Positions 11,236 through 19,052 of a stretch of 64,000 bases of DNA are shown piece by piece. Under the pieces are notes generated by a model. That model made no database searches and was not told the origin of the DNA. It saw nothing but the letters and a program-made list of their open reading frames with translations. Each line of letters opens with the position of its first letter. Positions within the stretch are counted from its first letter, which is position 1. Made by a program: the position numbers and the translations under genes. The stretch spans positions 1 through 64,000 of the forward strand of contig JAHBWG010000012.1 of the NCBI GenBank assembly GCA_019637095.1. The letters run 5' to 3'. The stretch comes from Sandaracinaceae bacterium (lineage in GTDB: Bacteria > Myxococcota_A > Polyangia > Polyangiales > Sandaracinaceae).

Positions 11236-11946
11236 GTGTCGGACGACGGCAGGGGCAAGCGCAAGCGGGTGACGTTGAAGTTCACCGGCGTGCCGCTCGC
11301 CCTGCCCGGCGAGGACGACGACGACGACGACGACGAGTCCGGCGAGCTGCGGCTGCCGACGCGCGAGGAGCTCGAGCGCGCGCGGCGGCCCTCGACGGTG
11401 CCGCCTCCCGAGGAGCACGCGGGCGGTCGCGACGGCTGGGAGCGGCAGCGGCGCAGCGTCACGCCGCCGCCGACCGCGTACGACATCCCCGCGGTGCCTC
11501 CGCCGGCGAACCTCCCCGCGTTCGGCGACGCCCTCGCGCTCGTCGATCACCGCCCCCGCCCCGCCGCGCTCGGCGCGACGCCCCTCACCGAGATGGCGGA
11601 TCGCTTCGCGCTCGGGGACTTCACCGCTGCGCTGCGGCTCGCGGAGCTCGTGCTCGGCGCCGACCCGGACAACGAGGAGGCGCAGCAGACGGCGCGCGTC
11701 TCGCGCGACAAGCTCGCGCAGCTCTACGGCTCGCGCCTCGGGTCGCTCCACCGCGTGCCGCGCCGCACCGTCGCCGACGCGGACGTCCGCTGGCTCGGGC
11801 TCGATCACCGCGACGGGTTCGTGCTCTCGCAGGTCGACGGCGCGCACTCGGTCGAGGAGCTCATCGACGTCACGGGGATGCCGCGCCTCGAGGTGCTCAA
11901 GACGCTCGTCGAGCTCGTCGAGATGGGCGCGATCGCCTTCGATTGA
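11236..11946 (+). CDS. Small acidic/helical protein carrying the same C-terminal module as the J protein
   Basis: This 236-aa protein starts with GTG one base after the dnaK-like stop. Residues 1-120 are low complexity with an acidic run (GEDDDDDDDESGEL) and Pro-rich linkers. Residues about 120-160 look like one TPR pair (RFALGDFTAALRLAELVLGA). The last 60 residues (HRDGFVLSQVDGAHSVEELI then GMPRLEVLKTLVELVEMGAI) align by eye with the N-terminus of the J-domain protein encoded two genes upstream (GFVLSRLDGEASVAVLADLT). Such a domain, probably a winged-helix-like protein-interaction module, is common in uncharacterised myxobacterial proteins. It is likely co-transcribed with dnaK and may be an adaptor of the same chaperone complex (inference). 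Confidence 0.8.
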   Translation: MSDDGRGKRKRVTLKFTGVPLALPGEDDDDDDDESGELRLPTREELERARRPSTVPPPEEHAGGRDGWERQRRSVTPPPTAYDIPAVPPPANLPAFGDALALVDHRPRPAALGATPLTEMADRFALGDFTAALRLAELVLGADPDNEEAQQTARVSRDKLAQLYGSRLGSLHRVPRRTVADADVRWLGLDHRDGFVLSQVDGAHSVEELIDVTGMPRLEVLKTLVELVEMGAIAFD

Positions 11947-11953
11947 GCGCGTC

Positions 11954-13258
11954 TCACCCCGTCCCGAGGCGCGCGGCGCGCTCGGCGCCGCGGCGACGCT
12001 CGCGCTCGAGCTCGACGAGGTAGTCGTCGAAGTCGACCTGGATCGTGTGTCGCGGTGAGGCCACGTAGCGCGCGAACATCGCGCGGCGCTCGGCCTCCAT
12101 GCGTGCGCAGAGCTCCGCGGCGTCCGGCCGCGCGTAGCGCCCGGTCAGCGCGTCGGCGATCCAGCGCGACTGCGCGTCGGCGATGGGCATGATCGCGCCG
12201 AGCGGCTGCACGAGCCCGACGAAGAAGAGCGTCCGGTGGTCGGGGTGCAGCGTCCGGAGGAACAGCGGCAGGTCGTTGTTCGGCGCGCTCAGGAACGAGG
12301 GCTCGAAGAACGGGAACGACAGGTCGTAGCCCGTGCAGCACACGAGCACGTCGGCGCGCTCGCGCGTTCCGTCCTCGAACACGATCGCGTCTCCGTCGAG
12401 CCGCGCGATGTTCGGCCGCCACACGATCGCGCCCGCGTCGAGCCGCTCGAGGATCGTCTGGCTGATCGTCGGGTGCGCCTCGCCGAGCCGGTGGTCGGGC
12501 ATCGGCAGCCCGTGGTCGGTGGGCGAGCCGACCGCGGCGTGCAGGAGCTTCTCGACCGCCCAGCGCCGCACCGAGAACGGGATCCACGGCGGCAGCGGCA
12601 GCGTGTCCGCCGGCCGCCCGAGCAGGTACTTCGGCAGGACCCACGCGCCGCGCCGCGACGAGAGGAACACCGCGTCGGCGACGTGGGAGGCCTCGACGGC
12701 GATGTCCATCGCGCTGTTGCCGATGCCGAGCACCACCACGCGCTTGCCCGCCCAGCCCTCGGCGTGGCGGTAGGTGTGGCTGTGCAACACCTCCCCGTCG
12801 AAGCGCCCCTCGAGGTGGGGCATGCGAGGCGCACAGTGGTGCCCGTTCGCGACGACGAGCGCGTCGTAGCGCTCCGCCCCGCCGCGATCGGTCTCGACGA
12901 TCCACGCGCCCCGCGCGCGGGTCACGCGGGTCACGCGCGTCTCGAACCGGATCGCGCCGCGGAAGCCGAAGTGATCGACGTAGTCGTCGAAGTACGCGGC
13001 GATCTGGTCGTGGCGCGGGAAGTCCGGGTAGTCGTCCGGCATGGGGTAGTCGGGGTACTCCATGCGGCGCTTGCTCGTGTTGATCGTGAGCCCGCGGTAG
13101 CAGGCGCTCAGCCCGCTCGAGCTCTCGTAGACCCAGTTGCCGCCGACGCGGTCCGCCGCCTCGAAGCAGTCGAACGGGATGCCGCGCTGGTAAAACGTCT
13201 TGCACGTCGCGATGCCGGACGAGCCGGCCCCGAGGATGGCGACGCGTTCGGCGGCCAC
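11954..13258 (-). CDS. Flavin-containing monooxygenase-like oxidoreductase
   Basis: This 434-aa protein has an N-terminal FAD Rossmann motif (VAILGAGSSGIATCKTF) and the flavin-proximal EAADRVGGNWVY. The FMO-type fingerprint region is GRFDGEVLHSHTYRH, a second NAD(P)-binding motif is VVVLGIGNSAMDIAVEA, and the C-terminal ATG-like motif is VLVCCTGYDLSFPFF. These proteins use NADPH and O2 to oxygenate soft nucleophiles or ketones (FMO or Baeyer-Villiger type). The substrate cannot be told. It starts 7 bp after the small cytochrome c gene on the same strand, so an operon is likely. Its 3' end faces the upstream chaperone cluster with only a 7-bp gap. Confidence 0.92.
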   Translation of the reverse strand: MAAERVAILGAGSSGIATCKTFYQRGIPFDCFEAADRVGGNWVYESSSGLSACYRGLTINTSKRRMEYPDYPMPDDYPDFPRHDQIAAYFDDYVDHFGFRGAIRFETRVTRVTRARGAWIVETDRGGAERYDALVVANGHHCAPRMPHLEGRFDGEVLHSHTYRHAEGWAGKRVVVLGIGNSAMDIAVEASHVADAVFLSSRRGAWVLPKYLLGRPADTLPLPPWIPFSVRRWAVEKLLHAAVGSPTDHGLPMPDHRLGEAHPTISQTILERLDAGAIVWRPNIARLDGDAIVFEDGTRERADVLVCCTGYDLSFPFFEPSFLSAPNNDLPLFLRTLHPDHRTLFFVGLVQPLGAIMPIADAQSRWIADALTGRYARPDAAELCARMEAERRAMFARYVASPRHTIQVDFDDYLVELERERRRGAERAARLGTG

Positions 13259-13265
13259 GCGCGCC

Positions 13266-13649
13266 TCAGGCGTCCGGGTCGCCGTCCTCGTCGCCGCTCG
13301 TCGGCGCGCCGCCCTCGTCGGTGACCGCGCCGATGGTGGCCATGTACGCGAGGATCGCCTCGAGCTCGTCGTCGCTCACGCGGTTGGCGCGGATCGGGGG
13401 CATGCGCCCCGAGCCCTCGCGGATCTGCTGGCGCACGCGCGGCGCGCTCCACGCGATGTCGTCGAGGGGGTGGCTCGAGTGGCAGGACGCGCAGATGCGC
13501 TCGTAGACCGCCTGCCCGCCCGCGACGTCCGTCGAGCCGATGGGCCCCGCGTAGTCCGCCGACGCCTGCGCGCCGCTCGCTGCGTCACCGCCGCCACCGC
13601 AGGCCGAGAGAGCCACCGCCGCCAGGATCGCCGTGCACGCTCGCTTCAT
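13266..13649 (-). CDS. Lipoprotein cytochrome c
   Basis: This 127-aa precursor begins MKRACTAILAAVALSAC, a lipoprotein signal with the lipidated cysteine at 17, followed by a Gly/Ala linker. The single haem site is ICASCH (CxxCH), and the probable distal methionine is in EGSGRMPPIRANRVSDDELE, a class I cytochrome c layout. A strong Shine-Dalgarno sequence (GGAGG, 10 bp upstream) supports the ATG at 13649. It should be a membrane-anchored periplasmic electron carrier. The FMO gene follows immediately. A direct electron link between the two is not established. Confidence 0.93.
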   Translation of the reverse strand: MKRACTAILAAVALSACGGGGDAASGAQASADYAGPIGSTDVAGGQAVYERICASCHSSHPLDDIAWSAPRVRQQIREGSGRMPPIRANRVSDDELEAILAYMATIGAVTDEGGAPTSGDEDGDPDA

Positions 13650-13886
13650 CGTCGCCGTCCTCCAAAGAGAGAGGCGGCGATGGGACCACGAGCCGGCGAC
13701 ACCCGCAAGCTCCGGCGCACCGCGGGCTCCGCGCCTCGGGCCGCGTCCAAGATCTGGACGCGGCGCCCCCTGGGAAACGCGCGCGTTTCGCGCCACGCTC
13801 GGGAGAGGATGCGGACTCGAGACAGCAGCTGGGGCCGAGCCCGGGAGCTCCACCACGTTGGCGCGACGCTTGCGGCCGCCGCGCGC

Positions 13887-15386
13887 GTGACCTCTCGCCT
13901 CGGTGTCCTCCTCGTCCCTCTCCTGCTCGCCGGCTGCCTCGCGCCGCCGGAGCTCTCCGACGTCGCGTCGGTCGAGTCGAGCCTCACGCCCGCGGAGCGC
14001 CGCGTGCGCGCGGGGCAGATCCGCGACGCCGCGGCGGCCAACGGCATCACCGAGGGCTGGCTCCTCGCCGGCATCGCCGACGCCGAGACGCGGATGAGCC
14101 ACTGCTGGAGCGAGCTCACGTGGGCGTGCATGGGGCCGGCTTCGCCGGACTGCGGCGGCGGCCCCGTCGTCGCGGGCGCGGGCGATGGGCCGTGCTCTGC
14201 GCGCCAGGGCGGCCTGGGCATGTTCCAGTTCGACGCCGGCACCTACGACGACACGCTGCGGCGGGAAGGTGATCGCATCCTCACCATCGCCGGCAACGTC
14301 GCGGCGGCCGTCGACTTCGTGATCGCGATGGTGATCCGCTCGGCCTACGTGCCCGGCGTGAGCACCCGCGACGAGGCGGTCGCGTGGATCAACGGGGTGC
14401 GCATCGGCAACGATCGATGGGATCCGTGGATCCGCACCGTCACGCACTACTACAACGGCTGCGCGCCGAGCTACTCGTGCTTCACCCAGCGCTACGGGCA
14501 CTACCGCGACAACACGACTGGCGTCTACAACGAGATGGGCGCGGACTTCTGGGCGACGCGCGTCGACTTCGCGGCCCAGTGGGTGAGCCAGTCGTTCCCG
14601 CTCGCGCGCGACGCGTTCGAGCTGTTCCCGGGGCAAGACGCGGCCGGCGAGATCGTCCTGCGCAACACGGGGTACGCCGCGTGGATGCCCGGCGTGACGA
14701 ACCTCGGCACGACGCAGCCGCGCGACGGCGCGAGCGCGCTCGCCGGACCCGACTGGCTCTCCCCGAGCCGCGCCGCGACGGTCGACCGCATGGTGCCCCC
14801 GGGCGAGACGGGCACGTTCCGGTTCACCGTGCGCGCGCCGGCGACGCCGGGGGACTACCCGCAGTTCTTCACGCTCGTGCAGGAGAGTGTCGCGTGGTTC
14901 TCGGATCAGGGCGGCCCGCCGGACGACCAGCTGCAGATCCGCGTCACCGTGCTCGAGCCGCCGCCGTGCCCCGCGGGCACCGGCCCCGACTGGGCGTGTG
15001 ACGGCGCCGCGCGCGTGCGCTGCGTGGCCGGTGAGGTCGAGCGCGCGACGTGCGAGCACGGCTGCGCCGGCGGCGTCTGCCAAGACGATCCGGGGATGAG
15101 CGGCCCGATCGACCGCGACGGCGACGGGCACGCCGACGACGTGGACTGCGACGACGCCGACCCGACGGTCCACCCCGGGGCGCGCGAGGTCTGCGACGAC
15201 GGGATCGACCAGAACTGCGACGGCTTCGAGTGCCACGAGACGGAGGACGGCGAGATCGTCGAGCGCCGGATCGGCACGCCGCTCTCGAGCGGCTGCGCCG
15301 CGGTCCCCGCGCGCTCTGCGCCCGCGTGGCCGCTCGTGGCGCTGGGCGCGCTCGCGCTCGTGGCGCGCCGCCGCCGCGCGCGCTGA
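13887..15386 (+). CDS. Secreted lysozyme-like lipoprotein with NBR1-Ig-like, MopE-type and MYXO-CTERM regions
   Basis: This 499-aa precursor has several parts. The GTG start gives a lipoprotein signal ending LLLAGC. A lytic-transglycosylase-like domain (about 30-210) follows, with candidate catalytic Glu in LAGIADAETRM, QGGLGMFQF resembling the GLMQ motif, and VTHYYNGC. Next is a beta-sandwich region (LFPGQDAAGEIVLRNTGYAA) of NBR1-Ig-like type, then a Cys-rich stretch. A MopE-type metal-binding motif (DRDGDGHADDVDCDDADPTV) precedes the C-terminus. The tail (Cys, hydrophobic segment, RRRRAR) is a MYXO-CTERM sorting signal. An upstream ATG at 13809 would bury the signal peptide, so GTG is preferred. 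Role: cell-surface wall-active protein (inference). It diverges from the cytochrome gene. Confidence 0.85.
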   Translation: MTSRLGVLLVPLLLAGCLAPPELSDVASVESSLTPAERRVRAGQIRDAAAANGITEGWLLAGIADAETRMSHCWSELTWACMGPASPDCGGGPVVAGAGDGPCSARQGGLGMFQFDAGTYDDTLRREGDRILTIAGNVAAAVDFVIAMVIRSAYVPGVSTRDEAVAWINGVRIGNDRWDPWIRTVTHYYNGCAPSYSCFTQRYGHYRDNTTGVYNEMGADFWATRVDFAAQWVSQSFPLARDAFELFPGQDAAGEIVLRNTGYAAWMPGVTNLGTTQPRDGASALAGPDWLSPSRAATVDRMVPPGETGTFRFTVRAPATPGDYPQFFTLVQESVAWFSDQGGPPDDQLQIRVTVLEPPPCPAGTGPDWACDGAARVRCVAGEVERATCEHGCAGGVCQDDPGMSGPIDRDGDGHADDVDCDDADPTVHPGAREVCDDGIDQNCDGFECHETEDGEIVERRIGTPLSSGCAAVPARSAPAWPLVALGALALVARRRRAR

Positions 15387-15462
15387 GCAGGCGGGAGACC
15401 GCGAGCCGACCGGCGACGTTCGATGCATGGGTGGTCGCTCCCGCGCGGCCGCGTCCGCGCCG

Positions 15463-15712
15463 TCAGCGCCCCGCGTCGTCACGCGTCGCGCACGCGGTCG
15501 CCTCACAGACCGCGTCGTCGTCGACGCGCGCGAGGCGATCGCCAGTCTGCGCCGGCGCAAGCGCAGCCGGAGACGACCTCGCAGCGCTCCCCGTCCCAGC
15601 GGTAGCCGAGCACGAGATTGCACACCCCATCCCCGCGCGCGTCCTGCGCCGGACACGCGGGCGAGGTGCAGCCGGTGAGCGCGACGACGGCCAGGATCGC
15701 GGCGACACGCAC
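15463..15712 (-). pseudogene. Small Cys-rich lipoprotein gene with an apparent +1 frameshift
   Basis: The GTG at 15712 opens a lipoprotein signal (RVAAILAVVALTGC) followed by CPAQDARGDGVCNLVLGYRW and GERCEVVSGCACAGAD. The frame then runs into an Arg-rich tail and a stop at 15503. Removing one G in the GG pair at 15542-15543 restores GADCDRLARVDDDAVC and a further cysteine, with a stop at 15463. That is the pattern expected of this small, disulphide-rich myxobacterial lipoprotein type. The locus is therefore either a frameshifted gene or a sequencing error. It is convergent with the lysozyme-like lipoprotein gene. Its function is unknown. Confidence 0.6.
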
Positions 15713-15870
15713 GACGACGATCGTGCCACGCAGACGGGGTGCCGTTCACGCCGCGTGGCGGCGCCGGAACCTGGAGGTCGAGGTCGCCGCCAGCCAGGAG
15801 GGAGGGGGCGCTCGTCCGCGGGTCCCGAGCTGAACTGACGAAACCGGCTCCGGTGTCGTGGAAACGACGC

Positions 15871-16212
15871 ATGACGGACGGGGCCGTCGGGACCAGAGTG
15901 CGCGGGGTGAAGAGCGACATCCCGAACACCGACCTCGCCAAGGTCGAGGGCGACGTGCGCTGCCTCGTGGCCCGTCTCTACGAGGTGCTCGAACAGGCGG
16001 GCGACGGCGCGCTCGCCGCCGCGCTCCCTTGGACCGAGGGGCCCTCGCCCGACCTCGCGAGCCTCGCGACCGAGCCGCTCGCGCAGGCCTCGTCGATCGC
16101 CTTCTTGCTGCGCAGCCACGCCGAGGAGAACGCCGCGACGCAGTACCGGCGAGCGCTCGATCGCGAGGGGCGGGTCGGCCGCCGTCCGTGTCCTTACGGC
16201 AAGCGTGCATGA
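15871..16212 (+). pseudogene. Fragment resembling the N-terminus of phosphoenolpyruvate carboxylase
   Basis: The 113-codon frame contains DLAKVEGDVRCLVARLYEVL and, later, QASSIAFLLRSHAEENAATQ, followed by YRRALDREG. This pairing resembles the start of PEP carboxylases, where a DIRLLG-like helix is followed by a helix ending in EEN-x-A-x-Q-x-RR. The product ends at about 110 residues while PEPC is about 900, and no further PEPC sequence was noticed downstream. This is therefore probably a gene remnant. It could instead be an unrelated small protein. The recognition is by eye and weak. Confidence 0.4.
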
Positions 16213-16254
16213 GCCCCCGCCGCGCGCCGCGTAGCCTCCGGGCGGAGGCAAGCG

Positions 16255-16617
16255 ATGGGACGAGACACGTCCGGCCGGCTAGGTCGAGGGGGCGCTGAGG
16301 ACGCCAGGCTCGCGGAGCTTCGCGAGCGCATCACGCGGTGGCGTCGTACGCGAGAGACGCGCGCGATGCCGGAGGAGCTCTGGTCGGAGGCGGTGGAGCT
16401 CGCTCGGGCGCACGGGTCCTCTAGCGGTTCCGTCGCGCTCGCGGTCCTGACGCCGAACGCGATCGCTCGGCGGACGCGGTCACTCTCCGTCGATCTCGCG
16501 GACGCGCAGGCCGAGCTGGTTGAAGCGCAGGCGCACCTTGCGGGCGCCGGACGGGTCGGTGCCATCGAGCAGCCGCTCGGCCATCGCATCGAAGTCGCCC
16601 TTGGTGGCGCGGTATAA
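16255..16617 (+). pseudogene. Truncated transposon-associated helix-turn-helix ORF
   Basis: The 120-codon frame carries RERITRWRRTRETRAMPEEL followed by WSEAVELARAHG and ALAVLTPNAIARRT. This is the layout of the small HTH accessory proteins often found next to IS66-like or unknown transposases in myxobacteria and planctomycetes. After about residue 75 the frame runs antisense through the 3' end of the sigma-54 activator gene and has no family similarity. The original C-terminus is therefore probably lost. No transposase or terminal repeats were seen nearby. With the PEPC-like fragment it makes a small patch of decayed DNA. Confidence 0.4.
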
Positions 16618-18147
16618 ACGCAAGAACAGTTGACGCTCGAGGTCGCGCGCGACGTCGCGGAGCTGCGCGCGCGGGCGAACGTCGAAGCCGCCGGCGGAGG
16701 CGCTCGCGCCGCTTGCCTCGCCGCGGCGGACGGCGCCGAGCAGCTCGCGCACGAGCTTGGCGGGGATCGGGATGGTGTCGGCGTCGCCGGCGGCGCGGCC
16801 CTCGCGCGCGGCGCCGAGCGCGTCGGCGAGGGCGAAGACGACGGCGTTGGCGAGCAAGAGCTCGAGCTCGCGCACGTTGCCCGGCCAGTCGTGGGCGCGC
16901 AGGTCCGCGTAGCTCTGGCGCGAGAGCACGAACCGCACGCCGTGCGCGCCCTCGTCGGGGCGGCCGATCGCGAGCTCCGCGTGCAGCGCGCCGCGCAGAT
17001 CCGCGGCCTCGAAGTAGTCGGCCAGGAGCGCGCGGTCGGGGCCGGCGGCGAGCTTCTTCTTCACGAGCCCGCGCATGAGCTCGGGGAGGTCGGCGAGCCG
17101 CTCGCGCAGCGGCGGGAGCACGAGGCGCGCGGCGGGGTTGAGGCGCGCGTAGAGGTCGGCGCGGAAGGAGCCGTCCCTCACCTTCGCCTCGAGGTCCGCG
17201 TTGGTCGCGGCGACCACCTTGACGTCGACGCTCCGCGGCGCGCTCTCGCCGAGGCGCGTCACGCGGCCGTCCCAGAGGGCGAGGAGCAACATGCGTTGCG
17301 TCTCGAGCGGGAGGTTGCCGACCTCGTCGAGGAAGAGCGTCCCGCCGTGCGCCTCTTCGAAGCGGCCGCGGCGCTCGACCGCGCCGCTGAACGCGCCGCG
17401 CGCGGTGCCGAAGAGCTCGGCCGCGATCAGCGCCTCGGGGAGCGCCGCGAGATCGACGGCGACGAAGGGGCCGTCGCGCCCGGTCGCCGGGTGGATGACC
17501 CGCTCGGCGAGCGCGCTCTTGCCGGTGCCCGTCTCACCGAGCACGAGGATGGGCAGCGAGGTCGGGGCGAGGACCACCGCGTCGCGCCGCACGCGCGCCA
17601 TCGCGGCGCTCTGCCCGAACGCGTAGCCGCCCGTCTCGGGGAGCGAGCGGGTGCGCGCGAGGATGCGCTCGACGAGCAGACCGAGCGCGCGCGCGTCGAA
17701 CGCGTCCGCGCCGGCGAGCGTGATCAGCTCGTCGACCGCGAGCGCCTCGGCGGGGCCCTCGAACGCGAGCTCCTCCTCCGACGTCATCAAGACGACGGGG
17801 AGGTCGCCGCGGCGGCGCCGGAGCTGCGCGAGGATCTCCACGCCCTGCAGGCGCCGGCGGTGCCGCTCGGGGACGACGCGCGCCGGCAAGAGGCGCTCGT
17901 CGGGGAGCTCGAACGCCACGTCGAGCAGCACGACGTCGACATCGGGGTGGCGGGCGAGCGCGGTCTCCGTCTCCGCCGCGTCGTGTGCGTGCGTGAGCGT
18001 GCAGCCGGCGCGCTGGGGGCACTCCCAGCACGGGCCCGGCAGATCGCAGCGCGTCGCGTAGTCGTAGTCGCGCAAGAGCGCGTGCAAGAGCCCGACGTAG
18101 CGGTCGCCGTCGTCGACGACGAGGAGCTTGGGCCGCCGCGCGCTCAC
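16480..18147 (-). CDS. Sigma-54-dependent response regulator with a Cys cluster in the receiver region
   Basis: This 555-aa NtrC-like protein has three regions. The receiver region (1-150) includes KLLVVDDGDRY and a putative phospho-acceptor in DVVLLDVAF. The AAA+ central domain has Walker A LGETGTGKSA, Walker B TLFLDEVGNL, a GAFSGA version of the sigma-54 GAFTGA loop, and WPGNVREL. The C-terminal DNA-binding region has RATKGDFDAMAERL. Between the first helix and the acceptor aspartate lies an insert with four cysteines in 16 residues (CDLPGPCWECPQRAGC), suggesting a metal or redox site. The GTG start overlaps the stop of the next upstream gene (GTGA). It is the last gene of a three-gene signalling operon. 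Confidence 0.93.
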   Translation of the reverse strand: MSARRPKLLVVDDGDRYVGLLHALLRDYDYATRCDLPGPCWECPQRAGCTLTHAHDAAETETALARHPDVDVVLLDVAFELPDERLLPARVVPERHRRRLQGVEILAQLRRRRGDLPVVLMTSEEELAFEGPAEALAVDELITLAGADAFDARALGLLVERILARTRSLPETGGYAFGQSAAMARVRRDAVVLAPTSLPILVLGETGTGKSALAERVIHPATGRDGPFVAVDLAALPEALIAAELFGTARGAFSGAVERRGRFEEAHGGTLFLDEVGNLPLETQRMLLLALWDGRVTRLGESAPRSVDVKVVAATNADLEAKVRDGSFRADLYARLNPAARLVLPPLRERLADLPELMRGLVKKKLAAGPDRALLADYFEAADLRGALHAELAIGRPDEGAHGVRFVLSRQSYADLRAHDWPGNVRELELLLANAVVFALADALGAAREGRAAGDADTIPIPAKLVRELLGAVRRGEASGASASAGGFDVRPRAQLRDVARDLERQLFLRLYRATKGDFDAMAERLLDGTDPSGARKVRLRFNQLGLRVREIDGE

Positions 18148-18479
18148 CCGGCCTCCCGCGCGGAGGCGCGCAGGGCGGCCTCGACCTCGAGCGCGAGCGC
18201 GCACGCGCGCCGGCACGCGCCGGGATCCCCGCCGCGCACCGCGTCTTCGAGCGCGTCGATCGCCGCGAACGCCTCGCGCACCGCCGCGAGCTCCCCGGGC
18301 GGAGCGAGCGCGGCGAAGCGCGCCGAGGGCCGCCCGCCGCCCGGCGACGCGTAGAGGTCCTCGACGAGCAGCGGCACGAGCGCGGCGGGGAAGGGGCCGT
18401 CCGCGGGCGCGTTCTTCGCGATGCGCGCGACGTACTTGCCGACGTCGTGCGCGAGGCGCGCCGCGAGCTCGCGGGTCAC
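18144..18479 (-). CDS. Small helical protein in the sigma-54 activator operon
   Basis: This 111-aa protein begins TRELAARLAHDVGKYVARIA and is mostly helical and Ala-rich. A His-Asp pair near the N-terminus (AHDVGKY) could be a phosphotransfer histidine, but there is no kinase ATPase domain. Both ends overlap neighbouring genes by GTGA, so it is translated in step with the receiver-like protein and the sigma-54 activator. A phosphotransfer (HPt-like) or inhibitor role is conceivable and unproven. No family was recognised. Confidence 0.7.
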   Translation of the reverse strand: MTRELAARLAHDVGKYVARIAKNAPADGPFPAALVPLLVEDLYASPGGGRPSARFAALAPPGELAAVREAFAAIDALEDAVRGGDPGACRRACALALEVEAALRASAREAG

Positions 18480-18910
18480 GCGAGCGCCTCGAGCGTGGCG
18501 AGGATCGAGCGCGCGTCGAACCCGGGCACCGCGCCCACGCGCCCGTAGAGCTTGTTCAGGTTCTCGAGCCGGCGCGGCGCGAAGTCGTGCACGAAGACGG
18601 CGGGCTGCGCGTGGCCCGCCTCGCGCAGCGCGCCGAGGATGAGCGTGCCCTGCTGCTCCTTGAGCCAGCGCCGCGCGCGCTCGACGTCGCCTGCGAAGAG
18701 GCGCCGCGCCGCGTCCTCTGCGTCGCCGATCAGGTCCTCGGGCCGCGCGCGCTCGAAGCGCAGATCGATCAAGAGCGCGTCGGCCTCGGGCGCGCGGGCG
18801 AGCGCCGCGGCGGCGCTGCGTGCCGCGACGATCGCATAGCGCTCCGCGAGGAAGAGCCGCGCGAACTCCTCGTACTCGGGGCCGTCCTCGATCACCAAGA
18901 GCACCGGCAC
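18476..18910 (-). CDS. Atypical receiver-domain protein
   Basis: This 144-aa protein starts at GTG with PVLLVIEDGPEYEEFARLFL and continues to ADALLIDLRFERARPEDLIG, matching the beta1/acidic and beta3/phospho-aspartate parts of a CheY-like receiver. The segment after the aspartate is longer and charged, and the usual late lysine (KP motif) is not obvious, so it may be a pseudo-receiver. It is the first gene of the operon that ends with the sigma-54 activator. A 66-bp near-palindrome lies upstream, between it and the histidine kinase gene, which may supply the phosphoryl group. Confidence 0.75.
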   Translation of the reverse strand: MPVLLVIEDGPEYEEFARLFLAERYAIVAARSAAAALARAPEADALLIDLRFERARPEDLIGDAEDAARRLFAGDVERARRWLKEQQGTLILGALREAGHAQPAVFVHDFAPRRLENLNKLYGRVGAVPGFDARSILATLEALA

Positions 18911-18986
18911 GTCGGGGGATCCTAGCGTAGTCCAGCCGAGCCGCGGCGCGCAGGCGCGCCAGGCCAGCTCGTTCGCCGGCAGCTGG

Positions 18987-19052
18987 CTAGAGCACCGATT
19001 CGTTTGAACCCGCCGGAACTCGCGGGCGGTTCCAAACGGATCGGTGCTCTAG
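18987..19052. repeat. 66-bp near-palindrome (29-nt arms, 8-nt loop)
   Basis: Arms 18987-19015 and 19024-19052 match at 25 of 29 positions when one is reverse-complemented, with outermost CTAGAGCACCGAT identical in both. The hairpin overlaps the TAG of the histidine kinase gene and lies upstream of the receiver operon. No T-run follows it on the minus strand, so it is not a textbook intrinsic terminator. It may be a REP/MITE-like element or an mRNA processing or attenuation structure. Confidence 0.8.

Noticed and set aside
13200-13886. Upstream extension of the MYXO-CTERM lipoprotein to 13200
   Set aside because: It would run antisense through the cytochrome c gene and hide the clear lipoprotein signal that starts at 13887.
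18144-18479. Histidine kinase dimerisation domain from AHDVGKY
   Set aside because: There is no ATPase domain and the flanking residues do not match an H-box, so only a possible phosphotransfer role is mentioned.
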